Shown here: in pieces, positions 63,389 through 64,000 of the stretch
Layout of the letters: every line of letters starts with the position of its first letter
Numbering within the stretch: position 1 is the stretch's first letter
Assembly: GCA_964587855.1 (NCBI GenBank)
Contig: CAZPLT010000001.1
Coordinates: 86,118 to 150,117, forward strand
Length of the DNA stretch: 64,000 bases
Direction: 5' to 3'
Origin: WRCA01 sp964587855
GTDB lineage: Bacteria > Pseudomonadota > Alphaproteobacteria > Rs-D84
Notes under the pieces: generated by a model
What the model was told of the DNA's origin: nothing
Seen by the model: the letters and a program-made list of their open reading frames with translations, nothing else
Databases searched by the model: none
Position numbers and translations under genes: made by a program

Positions 63389-64000
63389 TGCATTTTAATA
63401 TTTTGACTATCTTTCCAGAAATGTTTCCCGGCACACTTGGTGGTGGGGTTGTTGGACGCGCATTGGAAAAGAAAATTTGGTCCTATGATACTGTAAATTT
63501 ACGTGATTTTGGGGTTGGGAATTATAAAGCAGTTGATGATGAACAATTTGGTGGCGGTGCCGGCCAGGTTATGCGTGCCGATGTTATTGCGGATGCTTTG
63601 GATTCAATAAAAAAGCCAGGGAAAATCATTTATTTTTCACCACGTGGTAAGGCTTTGAATCAAAAAATGGCACGGGAATTTGCCGGGCAAGAAGAACAGA
63701 TAACCCTGCTCTGTGGTCGGTACGAGGGTATAGATCAACGTGTTATTGATCAGTATGAAATTCAGGAAATAAGTATAGGCGATTATATTTTATCCGGCGG
63801 GGAAATAGCGGCACAGGTTTTTATTGACAGTTGTGTTCGCTTGTTGGATAATGTGGTTCATGGCGGCGCTGAAAGTGTCGGAAATGAAAGTTTTGAAATC
63901 GGGGGGTTGGAATGGCCGTTATACACTCGCCCGTCAACATGGCGTGGACAAGATGTCCCAGAAGTCCTGTTGTCCGGTCATCACGGCAATATAAAAAGAT
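63388..64000 (+). CDS. trmD: tRNA (guanine37-N1)-methyltransferase (3' end beyond window)
   Basis: TrmD methylates G37 of tRNAs next to the anticodon and guards the reading frame. The visible ~204 residues include the SPOUT-knot segments: FNILTIFPEMFPGTLGGGVV at the start, FGGGAGQVMRADVIADAL, IIYFSPRGKALNQKMAREF, LLCGRYEGIDQRVID and IGDYILSGGEIAAQVFID. SAM-binding residues sit in this trefoil. The gene runs to base 64000 and continues outside. rplS would be expected next. The start overlaps the preceding stop by one base. Confidence 0.96.
   Translation, partial: MHFNILTIFPEMFPGTLGGGVVGRALEKKIWSYDTVNLRDFGVGNYKAVDDEQFGGGAGQVMRADVIADALDSIKKPGKIIYFSPRGKALNQKMAREFAGQEEQITLLCGRYEGIDQRVIDQYEIQEISIGDYILSGGEIAAQVFIDSCVRLLDNVVHGGAESVGNESFEIGGLEWPLYTRPSTWRGQDVPEVLLSGHHGNIKR

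Noticed and set aside
1..64000. UGA recoded to tryptophan
   Set aside because: UGA ends several genes exactly where the next begins (for example 549-551, 1760-1762, 34849-34851), and conserved Trp positions use UGG.
1..64000. CRISPR array, insertion sequence, integrase or intact prophage
   Set aside because: No regularly spaced direct repeats, transposase or integrase motifs, or runs of structural phage genes were seen.

Overview
This AT-rich window reads as a chromosomal segment of a small-genome alphaproteobacterium with an anaerobic, fermentative lifestyle. Alphaproteobacterial markers are GcrA (37892-38413), a CarD regulator, a TlyA-type methyltransferase, the CtpA protease and an alphaproteobacterial-style XRE regulator. 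A homodimeric pyruvate:ferredoxin oxidoreductase (5323-8787), 6-phosphofructokinase, enolase, phosphoglycerate mutase and RpiB suggest glycolysis feeding an oxygen-sensitive pyruvate-oxidising step. Lipid A (lpxA, lpxB, kdsD, lptB, lptC), Tol and BamE genes show a Gram-negative envelope. A gut- or host-associated lineage would fit, but that is inference.

Layout. 1-9.3 kb: tail of an MFS transporter, tyrS, an EnvC-like amidase activator, a small kinase, ctpA, nifJ and bamE. 9.3-20.2 kb: carD, ssb, eno, lptB/lptC, rsmD, tadA, gpmI, an OmpA-type lipoprotein and rho. 20.2-27.4 kb: a nested spanin-like pair, secreted proteins of unknown function, a glycosyltransferase, hisS-prfA, tRNA-Arg, aroK-mscL. 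27.4-31.7 kb: an M23 peptidase-bactofilin-rpiB-acyltransferase cluster, a SHOCT membrane protein, a 331-bp non-coding stretch with large palindromes, tlyA. 31.7-38.9 kb: XRE regulator, an SRP RNA gene, a tRNA methyltransferase, lpxA-lpxB, a proline-rich membrane protein beside gcrA, and a prepilin peptidase. 38.9-44.4 kb: four secreted proteins of unknown function around a four-tRNA cluster (Asp-Glu-Tyr-Gly on the minus strand). 44.4-48.6 kb: ybgC-tolQ-tolR-tolA, then ruvB with a Nudix hydrolase and an unusual alpha/beta hydrolase. 48.7-56 kb: a secreted protein, a two-component system, a glycosyltransferase, a LysM protein, phosphofructokinase and small unknown genes. 56-64 kb: dnaK, rsmH, a two-gene cassette that may be shared with Patescibacteria, tRNA-Gly, kdsD, and the rpsP-rimM-(two unknown genes)-trmD operon, which runs off the window.

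There is no CRISPR array, insertion sequence, rRNA gene or intact prophage. The less ordinary content is a large set of signal-peptide proteins of unknown function, several of them with extended -10 promoters and very short leaders, promoters placed so close to the start codon that the mRNA should be leaderless, nested palindromes, and a spanin-like overlapping gene pair outside any prophage.
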